DNA from: Candidatus Altimarinota bacterium
GTDB lineage: Bacteria > Patescibacteriota > Gracilibacteria > UBA4473
Length of the DNA: 64,000 bases
Reading direction: 5' to 3'
Assembly: GCA_020631075.1 (NCBI GenBank)
Contig: JAHDHX010000003.1
Location: forward strand, 1 to 64,000
Shown: positions 46,364 to 54,208 of the stretch, piece after piece
Layout of the letters: every line of letters begins with the position of its first letter
How positions within the stretch are numbered: position 1 is the first letter of the stretch
Translations under genes and position numbers: made by a program
Notes under the pieces: model-generated
What the model was told of the DNA's origin: nothing
The model's database searches: none
Seen by the model: the letters and a program-made list of their open reading frames with translations, nothing else

Positions 46364-47154
46364 TAACGGTACAAAACCTGTCACTGTGCCTCAACGGACA
46401 CGTCATCCTCGATGACGTGTCCTTTACGTTGCGGGCGGGGGAATATGTCGGGCTGATCGGGCCCAATGGCGCGGGGAAGACGAGCCTAGTCAAGACACTG
46501 CTCGGGATGCACCGCCCCACCAGCGGCACGGTGACCATGGCCCCAGAGGTGAAGATCGGGTATGTGCCGCAGCGGTATCGACTGTCGGCGGTGGTGCCTG
46601 TGTCAGTGCGGGAGGTGCTGCGGATGGCCACCACGGAGCCAGACGACACACTGGCGAAGCTGCTGCAAACTGTAGAGCTGGATGCGTCATTTCTCGGGCG
46701 GAATTTCCACACGTTGTCAGGCGGGCAACAGCAACGGGTGGTGATAGCCCGAGCACTGGCGCAGCGCCCGACGGTGCTGGTGTTTGATGAGCCGCTGACT
46801 GGGGTGGACTACGACACGAAGCAGAAAATATACACCCTGTTGGCGGGGCTGCGCCAGCGTGAGGGTCTGACGATCTTGTTTGTCTCGCATGAGGTCGACC
46901 AAGTAGTCGCCGAGTGTGACCGCGTCCTGTGCCTTAACCAAACGCTGCACACGGGGTGCCACCCGCTGGACTTTGCCCGTGGGGTGCTGACCCCTTGCCC
47001 AGTGGGCACTGGCGGCTCGCCCACGGTGCGGCCCGTGCACCATCACCATGACGACCATCATGACGACGGCCAGCACCAGCGAGCGGGTGAGCATGAAAAT
47101 AATGGGGATGATGGGCAAGGGGTGTCTGGTACTCATAACCCTGACTGTTGCTGA
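46360..47154 (+). CDS. znuC: zinc ABC importer ATPase with His/Asp-rich tail
   Basis: 264 residues. Walker A is GPNGAGKTSLVKTLLG, signature LSGGQQQRVVIARAL, Walker B VLVFDEPLTGVD, and switch His in LFVSHEVDQV. The C-terminal ~45 residues add a metal-binding-like tail (VHHHHDDHHDDGQHQRAGEH) that ends with a CC pair. This suits a cytoplasmic zinc sensor or buffer on the importer. The tail could partly be extra coding caused by the overlap with znuB, but the His/Asp bias is strong. Confidence 0.93.
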   Translation: MITVQNLSLCLNGHVILDDVSFTLRAGEYVGLIGPNGAGKTSLVKTLLGMHRPTSGTVTMAPEVKIGYVPQRYRLSAVVPVSVREVLRMATTEPDDTLAKLLQTVELDASFLGRNFHTLSGGQQQRVVIARALAQRPTVLVFDEPLTGVDYDTKQKIYTLLAGLRQREGLTILFVSHEVDQVVAECDRVLCLNQTLHTGCHPLDFARGVLTPCPVGTGGSPTVRPVHHHHDDHHDDGQHQRAGEHENNGDDGQGVSGTHNPDCC

Positions 47155-47966
47155 TGTTTGGTTTTGAATTTCTCGAATATGGCTTTATGCGGGCGGCGCT
47201 GGTGGCGGGGGGGCTGACGGCGGTCAGTGGGGCGGTTTTGGGGAACTTTGTCGTGGCGGCGCGGCAGGCGGTGGTGTCGGATATGCTGGCCCATGTGGCG
47301 CTGGTGGGGGTGGGGGTGGGGATCCTCTGGGAGGTGTCGCCGTCGCTGATGGCACTGCTGGTGACGCTGGGGGCGGCGGTGCTGCTGTGGGCAGTGACGC
47401 GACGACCCGAAAACGCCCCTGAGGCGTACTCTATGCTGCTGCTGACGGGGGGGCTGGCGCTGGCGTTGCTGCTGGCGCACGTCAACAAAAACAATCCAAC
47501 GTCGCTCGAAACGTATCTGTTTGGCTCCTTGCTAACCATCACCCCGACGGAACTCGTGTGGTTTGCGGGTCTCAATGCGTTGATCCTCCTGTCGCTAGCT
47601 TGGCTGTGGCGGCCGTTTTTGACGCTGGTGTTTGACGCTGAGTACCTCCGCACGCAGCGCCGAGCGAGTGTGTATGAGGTGCTGTTTCTCCTCCTGCTGG
47701 GGGGGCTGGTGGGGGTGGGGATGAAGGTGATCGGGGGTTTGCTGCTGGGGGGATTGCTGGTGATACCCGTGTTGGTGGTGCGACCGTTTGCGCGGAGCTT
47801 CCGCCAGAGTGTGGGGATGAGCGTGCTGGTGAATGTGCTGTGTGCGCTGGGGGGGATTATCGCGTCGTTTTACCTCGACGTGCCGACGGGTAGTGCGATT
47901 ATTTTGAGCTTAGTGGGGTGCTTTGCCGTGGGGCAGGGGGTGGCGAGGGTGTGCCAGCTGGGGTAG
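47154..47966 (+). CDS. znuB: zinc ABC importer permease
   Basis: About 270 residues from the ATG at 47154, which overlaps the znuC stop (TGATG). About eight membrane helices with the ABC-3 family blocks AVSGAVLGNFVVAARQAVVS, DMLAHVALVGVGVG, LLLLGGLVGVGMKVIGGLL, and LVIPVLVVRPFARSF. It forms the translocation channel for the ZnuAC system. Confidence 0.94.
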   Translation: MFGFEFLEYGFMRAALVAGGLTAVSGAVLGNFVVAARQAVVSDMLAHVALVGVGVGILWEVSPSLMALLVTLGAAVLLWAVTRRPENAPEAYSMLLLTGGLALALLLAHVNKNNPTSLETYLFGSLLTITPTELVWFAGLNALILLSLAWLWRPFLTLVFDAEYLRTQRRASVYEVLFLLLLGGLVGVGMKVIGGLLLGGLLVIPVLVVRPFARSFRQSVGMSVLVNVLCALGGIIASFYLDVPTGSAIILSLVGCFAVGQGVARVCQLG

Positions 47967-48011
47967 CCCCCTGCCCTATTTTTGACGCCTCTAAATCTAT
48001 GAGCCCGCTCC

Positions 48012-48713
48012 TTAAGCCTCGTCCTCTAGATAGTACTTGGCGGTGACGGTGAGGTCGTCGGCAAACTCGTAGACGAGGGGCACCCCAGTGGGGATGTTTA
48101 CGCTGGTGATGTCTGCGTCACTCAGCTGGTCGAAGTACTTGACCATGGCGCGGATGGAGTTGCCGTGGGCGGACACCAGCAAGAGCTTTTCGGCCCTGAG
48201 CGCGGGTAAAAACACTTCGTCGATGACGGGCTGCACCCGAATGAGGGTGTCTTTGAGGGATTCGGAAGCGGGGAGCTGCGCGGGCGTAAGGTGGGCGTAG
48301 CGCGGGTCGTGGCGGGGGTGGCGGGGGTCGTTTGGGTCGAGCGCGGGGGGCGGGGTGTCGAAACTCCGTCGCCAGATGTGCACCTGCTCGGCACCGACTT
48401 TCTCGGCCATTTCGACTTTGCTCTCGCCTTGCAGCGCGCCGTAGTGGCGTTCGTTGATGCGCCAGTCTTTGGTCACGGGCAGATAGAGCTGGTCGCAGTG
48501 CTCGAGGGCGAGGTTGAGGGTTTTGATGGCTCGTTTTTGGTAGGAGGTGTAGCCTGCGTCGATCCGCCAGCCTTTGGCGGCGAGCTTTTTCCCCGCGCTG
48601 ATGGCCTCGGCCCGACCCTGGTCAGTGATGTCGACGTCTGTCCAGCCCGTGAAGAGTTTTTGCTGGTTCCACACGCTCTGGCCATGGCGGATGATGATGA
48701 GGCGGCGGGTCAT
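48012..48713 (-). CDS. gpmA: 2,3-bisphosphoglycerate-dependent phosphoglycerate mutase
   Basis: 233 residues. The catalytic RHGQSVWN block is at the N-terminus, followed by FTGWTDVDITDQGRAEA; acid residue in NERHYGALQG; second catalytic His in LVSAHGNSIRAMVKY; and the C-terminal PTGVPLVYE loop. All are typical of dPGM in glycolysis. Monocistronic; convergent to the zinc operon. Confidence 0.95.
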   Translation of the reverse strand: MTRRLIIIRHGQSVWNQQKLFTGWTDVDITDQGRAEAISAGKKLAAKGWRIDAGYTSYQKRAIKTLNLALEHCDQLYLPVTKDWRINERHYGALQGESKVEMAEKVGAEQVHIWRRSFDTPPPALDPNDPRHPRHDPRYAHLTPAQLPASESLKDTLIRVQPVIDEVFLPALRAEKLLLVSAHGNSIRAMVKYFDQLSDADITSVNIPTGVPLVYEFADDLTVTAKYYLEDEA

Positions 48714-48773
48714 GACGGTGGGGGTGAGTGAGCGAATAGAAATTTAGTCAGATATAGGCTAAACTGGTGCACG

Positions 48774-49694
48774 ATGAAACGCAAATCTGAGGGCTTGTCA
48801 TTACTGATCGTGCTGGTGCTCTGCTTTGCGGCAATGGGGGCGGCGGTGGCGGTGTTTGACGGGTTGGCGCGGTCGCTGGAGCAGAGCTACGCCGTGCAGC
48901 GTGGCTTGCAGATGTTTTATGCGGCGGAGTCGGGGGTGGAGGCGGGGATCTTTCACCATAATGCCCGGGGCCCGGGGGTAAACCTGTCAGCCAACACGAC
49001 CATCACCCACCCGAGTGTCGGCAGCCAGACGACCTGGGGGGTGACGGGGCGGGCAGTTTTTGCCGGGCCAGTGCTCATCCCTGAAAATGCCACGGTTGAG
49101 ATCCCCCTCAGCTATGACGCAGCGGCAGACACCGAAGCGGCGCCCAGCACGGCGGGGATCAATGCCTACACACTGGAACTGTCGAGTGACGCGGCGTCTG
49201 GGTTTGACTTCGGCACGAGCACCAACGACGTGGCGGTGGACTGGTCACTGAGCCGTGAAACCGCCAGTGGGGTGGTGCAGACCCTCCGCCCAGAGGCCGA
49301 TGACCCCAGCGCTGTGTGCGCCTCCAGCGGGACGAACCGTTTTGCGTGCAAAGATAATCTGGCGGGCGGTAGCTTTGTGCTGGACAATAGCATCACGATG
49401 GTGGGGATACCTTACCAATCTGTCGGGGGGCCACCTGATACTTTTCATAATATAGCAAGCCCCCCAAACAAGCCGAAGATTCGCTTCACGCAGCTGCTGG
49501 GCAACACCGACACCACGGGGGTGGTGATCGCGGGGGTAAATTATATGATTACGAATACGGCGGGGGAGGCGTTTCCGACGGATACCTACACGGTGGAGTC
49601 CAGCGTGGCAGATGGCCGCTATGGGCGCACCCTGTCGGCGACCATCCGTGAGGGGGTGGCGCCGTCGTTGCTGGATGTGCTGATCATTGAGTGA
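48774..49694 (+). CDS. PilX-like type IV pilus-associated minor pilin
   Basis: 306 residues. A short charged leader MKRKSEGLSLLIVLVLCFAA then helix and YAVQRGLQMFYAAESGVEAG match the N-terminus of PilX/GspK-type proteins, with the 'YAAESGveagi' hallmark after the helix. The rest is a Thr/Ser/Asp-rich beta domain. Residues AVCASSGTNRFACKD could form a disulphide. It probably primes or decorates a type IV pilus; no other pilus gene is in the window. Confidence 0.72.
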   Translation: MKRKSEGLSLLIVLVLCFAAMGAAVAVFDGLARSLEQSYAVQRGLQMFYAAESGVEAGIFHHNARGPGVNLSANTTITHPSVGSQTTWGVTGRAVFAGPVLIPENATVEIPLSYDAAADTEAAPSTAGINAYTLELSSDAASGFDFGTSTNDVAVDWSLSRETASGVVQTLRPEADDPSAVCASSGTNRFACKDNLAGGSFVLDNSITMVGIPYQSVGGPPDTFHNIASPPNKPKIRFTQLLGNTDTTGVVIAGVNYMITNTAGEAFPTDTYTVESSVADGRYGRTLSATIREGVAPSLLDVLIIE

Positions 49695-49743
49695 TGGCTC
49701 GGGGAGTGCGCAGAGAGCACGCAAATACGTAGGTGAAACTTTG

Positions 49744-50472
49744 CTAGCGCTGCTTCACGATGGTGGTGCCGATGGGCTCGCCAGTCAGCACGCGGCGGAG
49801 GTTGCCCGCTTCCATGAGCTTAAAAACAGTGATGGGCAAGCCGTGGTCGCGGCACTGGGCGATGGCCGTGGCGTCCATGACACGGAGGCCTTTTTGCAGC
49901 ACCTCGGCAAAGGTGACGGTTTGGTATTTGGTGGCTTCGGGGTGGGTGCGGGGGTCGGCGTCGTACACACCGTCGACGTTGGTGGCTTTGAGCACGATGT
50001 CGCAGGCGAGCTCCAACCCGCGCAGGGCGGCGGCGGAGTCAGTCGTGAAAAAGGGGTTGCCCGTGCCGCCTGCACAGACGACGATGCGGCCTTTTTGCAG
50101 GTGCTGGGCGGCGCGGCGCTTAATGTAGGGTTCGGCCACGGCGGGGACGTCAATAGTGGAGCAGACGCGGGACTCGAAGCCGTGCTTCTCAAGAGAGGCT
50201 TGCAGGGCGACAGAATTCATGATGGTGCCGAGCATACCGATGTAGTCAGAGCTGACGCGGTCGATGGGTGAGTCGGTGCGGTCGGCCCCGCGCCAGATGT
50301 TGCCCGCGCCGATGACGATGACAATCTCCACGCCTAAGTCACGGACGGACTCAATCTCGCTACAGATGTATTCGAGGACGGCGTCGTCGATGCCGAAGTC
50401 TTTGCCGCCGAGGAGGGCTTCGCCTGAAAGTTTGAGGAGGATGCGTCTGTATGGGGTCGATGGGGCGGTCAT
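49744..50472 (-). CDS. pyrH: UMP kinase
   Basis: 242 residues. RILLKLSGEALLGGKDFGID, IVIVIGAGNIWRGADR, MLGTIMNSVALQASLEKHG, and GGTGNPFFTTDSAAALRGLE with KATNVDGVYDADPRTHPEA are the complete set of UMP kinase (amino-acid kinase fold) blocks. It phosphorylates UMP to UDP. It lies 19 bp after tatD on the same strand. Confidence 0.97.
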   Translation of the reverse strand: MTAPSTPYRRILLKLSGEALLGGKDFGIDDAVLEYICSEIESVRDLGVEIVIVIGAGNIWRGADRTDSPIDRVSSDYIGMLGTIMNSVALQASLEKHGFESRVCSTIDVPAVAEPYIKRRAAQHLQKGRIVVCAGGTGNPFFTTDSAAALRGLELACDIVLKATNVDGVYDADPRTHPEATKYQTVTFAEVLQKGLRVMDATAIAQCRDHGLPITVFKLMEAGNLRRVLTGEPIGTTIVKQR

Positions 50473-50491
50473 GAAAGAGGGGGAAAAGAAA

Positions 50492-51373
50492 TCAAGAAGA
50501 GCGGAAGTCGGTGTCGTAAAAGCGCTGGGCGTTGGTGGCGAGCTGGTGCCCGACTTCGTCTGTGGGGAGGCCTTTGAGCTGGGCGATGAGGTCCACCACG
50601 GCGGTGATGTGACCCGCGTGGTTGCGCTTGACCCCTGACTGGCGGGCGGCGTGCGGCACGAGGAAGGGGGCGTCGGTTTCGGTCAAAATGTACTGGAGCG
50701 GGGTGCGACGGATGGCTTCGCGCACGAGGTCGCTCTGGGGGGAGGTCGCTACGCCGCCCACACCGATCATCAGGCCAAACTTGTCTGTCACCAGCTGGGC
50801 AAACTCGGGCCCTTCGCTGAAGCAGTGCACCACGCCACGGTAGGCCTGACCACTGAAGTGCTCGTGCAGGAAGACCTCTAGCGTGTCGGTCGCGGCCCGC
50901 GTGTGGATGACGACGGGCTTGTTGTGCTTCCGACAGAGGCGCAAATGGGCCACAAAGCACTCGGCCTGCAGGGCGACGAGCTCGGGGGTGTCGCGGTGGT
51001 GGCGGTCGAACCCTGTCTCGCCGAAGCCTACGACGAGGTCGCCCCACTCGGTCGCCCAGTGGTCAAAAAGCTCCCAGAGCTCATCATGGGTGGTGGCTTG
51101 GAGCTGGTAGTCGGCAAAGCCGTCGTAGCGGTGGAGGGCTGGGTCGCCGACCTGCGTGACGTCGCACGGGTGGAGCCCGAGGGTCAAACGGTGACCTGCG
51201 TGCTGCTCGCACAGTTGCTTGGCGGCGAGGCAGGAAACTTCGTCACAGCCTATCTGTACCTGTCCGACCACACCTGCGGCGTCGCACTCCGAAAGCACCG
51301 CGTCGTGCGCCCCCGCAAAAGCCGCAAAATAGAGGTGCGTGTGCGTGTCAATGATGGGGTAAGGCGTGGGCAT
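50492..51373 (-). CDS. tatD: TatD-family metal-dependent DNase
   Basis: About 293 residues from the ATG at 51373 (MPTPYPIIDTHTHLYF); an upstream ATG would add 13 residues. Metal ligands lie in DTHTHL, VVGFGETGFDRH, VVIHTRAATDTLE, VVHCFSEG, and ILTETDAPFL. The protein has the TIM-barrel layout of TatD 3'-5' DNases. It is followed by pyrH. Confidence 0.92.
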   Translation of the reverse strand: MPTPYPIIDTHTHLYFAAFAGAHDAVLSECDAAGVVGQVQIGCDEVSCLAAKQLCEQHAGHRLTLGLHPCDVTQVGDPALHRYDGFADYQLQATTHDELWELFDHWATEWGDLVVGFGETGFDRHHRDTPELVALQAECFVAHLRLCRKHNKPVVIHTRAATDTLEVFLHEHFSGQAYRGVVHCFSEGPEFAQLVTDKFGLMIGVGGVATSPQSDLVREAIRRTPLQYILTETDAPFLVPHAARQSGVKRNHAGHITAVVDLIAQLKGLPTDEVGHQLATNAQRFYDTDFRSS

Positions 51374-51449
51374 TTCAGACAGTAGTGTAGTGAGACTGGC
51401 TGCTGGGGGCAATCTGACCGTGGGTGTTTCGACTACCCGTGTGGTGAGG

Positions 51450-51908
51450 CTACTGCGGGCGGAAGTGAAAGAGGCCTATGCCTGCGGCGACGGACACGTT
51501 GAGGGAGGTTTTTTGGCCGTAGAGGGGGATCTCAGCATGAGTCTGACACAGGGCCAGCACGTCGGGAGTCACGCCTTCGACCTCATTACCCAGCACGATG
51601 GCGAAGTCGCCCGTGGGGCACCCAACGGTGAAAAGGGACTGAGAACTTTGTGACTGCTCTAGGGCGATGAGGGTCACGCCCGTGTCAATGAGTGACTGAC
51701 ACAAGGCCACTGTGTCGGCGGCGTGCTCCCACTTGAGCATCTGTTCGGCCCCGAGTGAGACTTTTTCTATCCGTCTGTCGGGTGGGGTACCCGTGTAGCC
51801 GCCCAGCCACACTTCTGTGAACCCTGCGCACTCCGCTGTACGAAAAATCGCCCCAACATTATGGAGCGATCGAATATTTTCACAGATGACTATGCGACGC
51901 TGGGCCAC
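51450..51908 (-). CDS. SpoU/TrmH-family RNA 2'-O-methyltransferase
   Basis: 152 residues starting at the GTG that overlaps the rpmB stop by one base (TAGTG); a start 13 codons earlier inside rpmB is less likely. The three SPOUT motifs are NIRSLHNVGAIFRTAE, VLGNEVEGV, and SLNVSVAAGIGLF, which form the deep knot. The length fits the short TrmL/YibK-like form without an N-terminal substrate domain. It probably modifies tRNA or rRNA ribose. Confidence 0.9.
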   Translation of the reverse strand: MAQRRIVICENIRSLHNVGAIFRTAECAGFTEVWLGGYTGTPPDRRIEKVSLGAEQMLKWEHAADTVALCQSLIDTGVTLIALEQSQSSQSLFTVGCPTGDFAIVLGNEVEGVTPDVLALCQTHAEIPLYGQKTSLNVSVAAGIGLFHFRPQ

Positions 51909-52129
51909 TATTTTTTCGCTTTTTGGGCTTCGGCTTTTTTGGCCCACTTTTTCAGTGTGCGGATAGCCTTAGCGGACAATTTCATCTTTTCGACTTTCCC
52001 TGTCAGGGGGTTAAACATCTTTTTCACAAAGAGGTTAGGGCGGAAGACCCGCTTGGTGGCTTTCATCGAGAAAGGGCGGTTATTACCTGCGGTGGGCTTC
52101 TTGCCGGTCATGGCGCACGTTCGACTCAT
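51908..52129 (-). CDS. rpmB: ribosomal protein bL28
   Basis: 73 residues from the ATG at 52129 ([20 protein letters not shown]); the open frame extends to 52198 with unrelated residues. [13 protein letters not shown] and [15 protein letters not shown] are the usual L28 blocks. It has only one Cys at the N-terminus, so it is the zinc-free form. It is translationally coupled to the SpoU methylase. Confidence 0.96.
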   Translation of the reverse strand: MSRTCAMTGKKPTAGNNRPFSMKATKRVFRPNLFVKKMFNPLTGKVEKMKLSAKAIRTLKKWAKKAEAQKAKK

Positions 52130-52191
52130 GGTGTGGGTGGAGCGATAAATTTCGTTTGCCAAGCTACAACTCCACACTGACTCGTCAAGAT

Positions 52192-52219
52192 TTGCCAATA
52201 GAAAAAATCTCTCTATGGT
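52192..52219 (+). promoter_or_regulatory. putative promoter of tRNA-Ser
   Basis: TTGCCA (52192-52197) and TATGGT (52214-52219) are separated by 16 bp and lie 35 bp before the tRNA. Confidence 0.4.
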
Positions 52220-52253
52220 CTGACCGCTCTGGCCTGCCAGAGTGCATGACCGC

Positions 52254-52343
52254 GGAGAGGTGCCGGAGTGGTCGAACGGGCACGCCTGGAAAGCGTGTGT
52301 GCCAGCAATGGTACCGAGGGTTCGAATCCCTTCCTCTCCGCCA
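52254..52343 (+). tRNA. tRNA-Ser (anticodon GGA)
   Basis: 90 nt with long variable arm and encoded CCA. Acceptor GGAGAGG/CCTCTCC, anticodon loop CTGGAAA, T-loop GTTCGAATC. The 3' end faces the low-GC right arm. Confidence 0.96.
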
Positions 52344-52568
52344 GCCCGATCTAATAAGTGCTTTATAGTGCTTATTTATGCACCCTAATGGAATTTGTAA
52401 GTAAAAATTGCATACAGTCTTTCGTGCTACGGAGAAACTCGATTACTCAGTCATAGACTATCTTCGTGCGATTCTGTGTACCCATATACTTCATCGCTAA
52501 ATTTTGATGAAATTTGTTTCTTCTTTCAGGAGTCTGTAGCAATCAAATCTCGAACCGTCTTGGAAATA
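52319..52568. repeat. tandem non-coding repeat, copy 1 (with tRNA-Ser 3' end)
   Basis: Begins with the last 25 nt of tRNA-Ser and continues about 225 bp. It aligns with 52676-52922 with an offset of 357 bp. The best-conserved part (52425-52555) includes CATAGACTATCTTCGTGCGA and TACTTCATCGCTAAATTTTG in both copies. Single-base indels between copies break any common reading frame, so it is not a gene in both. Confidence 0.8.
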
Positions 52569-52625
52569 GTACTTGATTATGTTCTGGTCAGATACTGTCT
52601 AACTATGTCTTCAAACACAGATAAT

Positions 52626-52654
52626 CTCCCGCTAGGGAGTCCTTATTTTTTTTA
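52626..52654 (+). terminator. intrinsic terminator between repeat copies
   Basis: CTCCC-GCTA-GGGAG stem (52626-52639) is followed by TCCTTATTTTTTTT. It may end the tRNA-Ser transcript or a non-coding RNA from repeat copy 1. Confidence 0.6.
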
Positions 52655-52675
52655 ATCTATGAGCGTAAATACACA

Positions 52676-52922
52676 GGTTCGAATCCCTCTCCCTCCGCCA
52701 GCCCGACCTAATAATTGCCTTACAGCCCTTAATTATGAACCCTAATAGGATTTATGAACAATAATTGCATACAGCCTTTCGTACTACGGGAAAACTCGAT
52801 TCTTTAGTCATAGACTATCTTCGTGCGATTCTGTGTGCCCATATACTTCATCGCTAAATTTTGATGAAATTGTCTCCTCTTTCAGAAGTCTGTAGCAATC
52901 AAATCGAGAAAGATGTTGGAGT
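52676..52922. repeat. tandem non-coding repeat, copy 2
   Basis: Starts with GGTTCGAATCCC-type T-arm and an acceptor end CTCCGCCA that copy tRNA-Ser with three mismatches in 25. The remainder matches copy 1. The tRNA body is absent, so this looks like an attachment-site or tandem-integration scar. Downstream to 52958 there is only an A/T-rich tail. Confidence 0.75.
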
Positions 52923-52958
52923 AGGTGGGCTGTTTCTATACCTTCATTAGGTGCTTTT

Positions 52959-53666
52959 TTAAGTGTAATATTCTCGTGTGCTCATGCGCCCGTGGCAGTA
53001 CTTTGAAATAGCCACATTTACCGCACTATCAAAGCATGGAAAATCACGAAACCATGACGGCAGACAGGTATTGAATTTTACTTCCATTTCGATGACATCG
53101 ACCCGCTGGAGCGGATGCGTGACTACGTCGGGCGAAAATAAGCGAAAATCTTGGGTGTTGGCCCGCAGGTGCTTGTCAAACGTGATGCGGATCTCGTTGT
53201 AATTCAGCTTATACACGTCACGGATGTAATCGACTATCACAACTGGGCGAAAATATTTTCGCTTCAAATCAAAATAAATCGACACAGCATCGGCTGATTT
53301 TTGCGCGAGCAGGCAATCATATTCCCCTCGAATGATCTGCTCTGCCTCTACTCTCGTCACCTTCACCGAAGTTTTTTTTACAAAATTATTCCACTTGCGT
53401 TTACGTTCAAATTTGGCCCAGTTCATATCGGTTCCATAAATACGCAGACGGTATTTGTCGCGAAACTCTATGCCGTCCAGCTTCTCTTCGACGGAGCTGT
53501 CATACATATCATCAAAATACAAACTGCGGATAAAGTAGCCCCGTTCGGCTTTTTGGTGGCTGTCTTTTTGCATCAGCGAGCCCAGTGCGGCCGACGCGGT
53601 TTCGTAGTCGGCGCGGCTGATATAAAATTTGAGCTCGTGGCGTTGGACTTTGAGGGCGGTTTTCAT
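52959..53666 (-). CDS. VTC-domain polyphosphate polymerase-like protein
   Basis: 235 residues. The VTC tunnel motifs are all recognisable: VQRHELKFYIS, FIRSLYFDDMYD, DKYRLRIYG, FERKRKWNNFVKKTS, RPVVIVDYIRDVY, IRITFDKHLRAN, VIEMEVKF, and AISKYCHGR. These Lys/Arg residues bind polyphosphate and the Glu a metal. It may make polyphosphate from nucleotide at the membrane, next to the DUF4956 protein of the same operon. It overlaps the upstream lamin-tail gene by four bases. Confidence 0.9.
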   Translation of the reverse strand: MKTALKVQRHELKFYISRADYETASAALGSLMQKDSHQKAERGYFIRSLYFDDMYDSSVEEKLDGIEFRDKYRLRIYGTDMNWAKFERKRKWNNFVKKTSVKVTRVEAEQIIRGEYDCLLAQKSADAVSIYFDLKRKYFRPVVIVDYIRDVYKLNYNEIRITFDKHLRANTQDFRLFSPDVVTHPLQRVDVIEMEVKFNTCLPSWFRDFPCFDSAVNVAISKYCHGRMSTREYYT

Positions 53667-54172
53667 GGCTTGTCTTTTTTATTTCTATCTCCGGGTGTGA
53701 GGGTCGAAAACGTAAAGGTTTCGCTTTCACCGTCAGGAAAACGCCCAACGCTTTGCGTGCGGGTTTCGTCTGCGGCCACCAGCGGCAGGGTGTCGATGAG
53801 GGTCACGCCATCTGTATCAAAAAGTGAAAGGGTTTCGCCATTTTTGAGGCCAAAATTTGCCTGTAAGGGTGTAAGGGTGTCGTCTGAGCCTTGCCCCCCT
53901 ATCACCACAAAACTCTTGGGGTTAAGGGCAATGTCTTGCTCTATCTGATATTTTTGGGGCTCTTTGCTGTCATCTGTCAGATACATACCTTTCAGGTTTA
54001 CCGCGTGGAGCTTCGGGTTATAAATCTCTATCCAGTCTTGCCCGTTGTTATTGGCAAAAGAAACTTCATTGAGAGTAATATTTCGGGTGATTCTTTTTTG
54101 GTACCAGACAGCGCCCCCCAGCATCACCAAGAGCGCCAGAAAAGTGAATGATTGCATCAGAGTTCGGTTCAT
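53663..54172 (-). CDS. membrane-anchored lamin-tail (LTD) domain protein
   Basis: 169 residues. An N-terminal helix (LMQSFTFLALLVMLGGAVWY) anchors it or acts as signal. The remainder is one lamin tail domain: ITLNEVSFANNNGQDWIEIY, NLKGMYLTDDS, FGLKNGETLSLFDTDG, and TRTQSVGRFPDG, the Ig-like layout used by bacterial secreted LTD proteins. In other bacteria such domains occur with CotH kinases and VTC proteins. It is extracellular and probably binds a surface ligand. Confidence 0.8.
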   Translation of the reverse strand: MNRTLMQSFTFLALLVMLGGAVWYQKRITRNITLNEVSFANNNGQDWIEIYNPKLHAVNLKGMYLTDDSKEPQKYQIEQDIALNPKSFVVIGGQGSDDTLTPLQANFGLKNGETLSLFDTDGVTLIDTLPLVAADETRTQSVGRFPDGESETFTFSTLTPGDRNKKDKP

Positions 54173-54208
54173 CTTTTGAAAGGGAATAAACGAATGAAGT
54201 AAGTTCTT

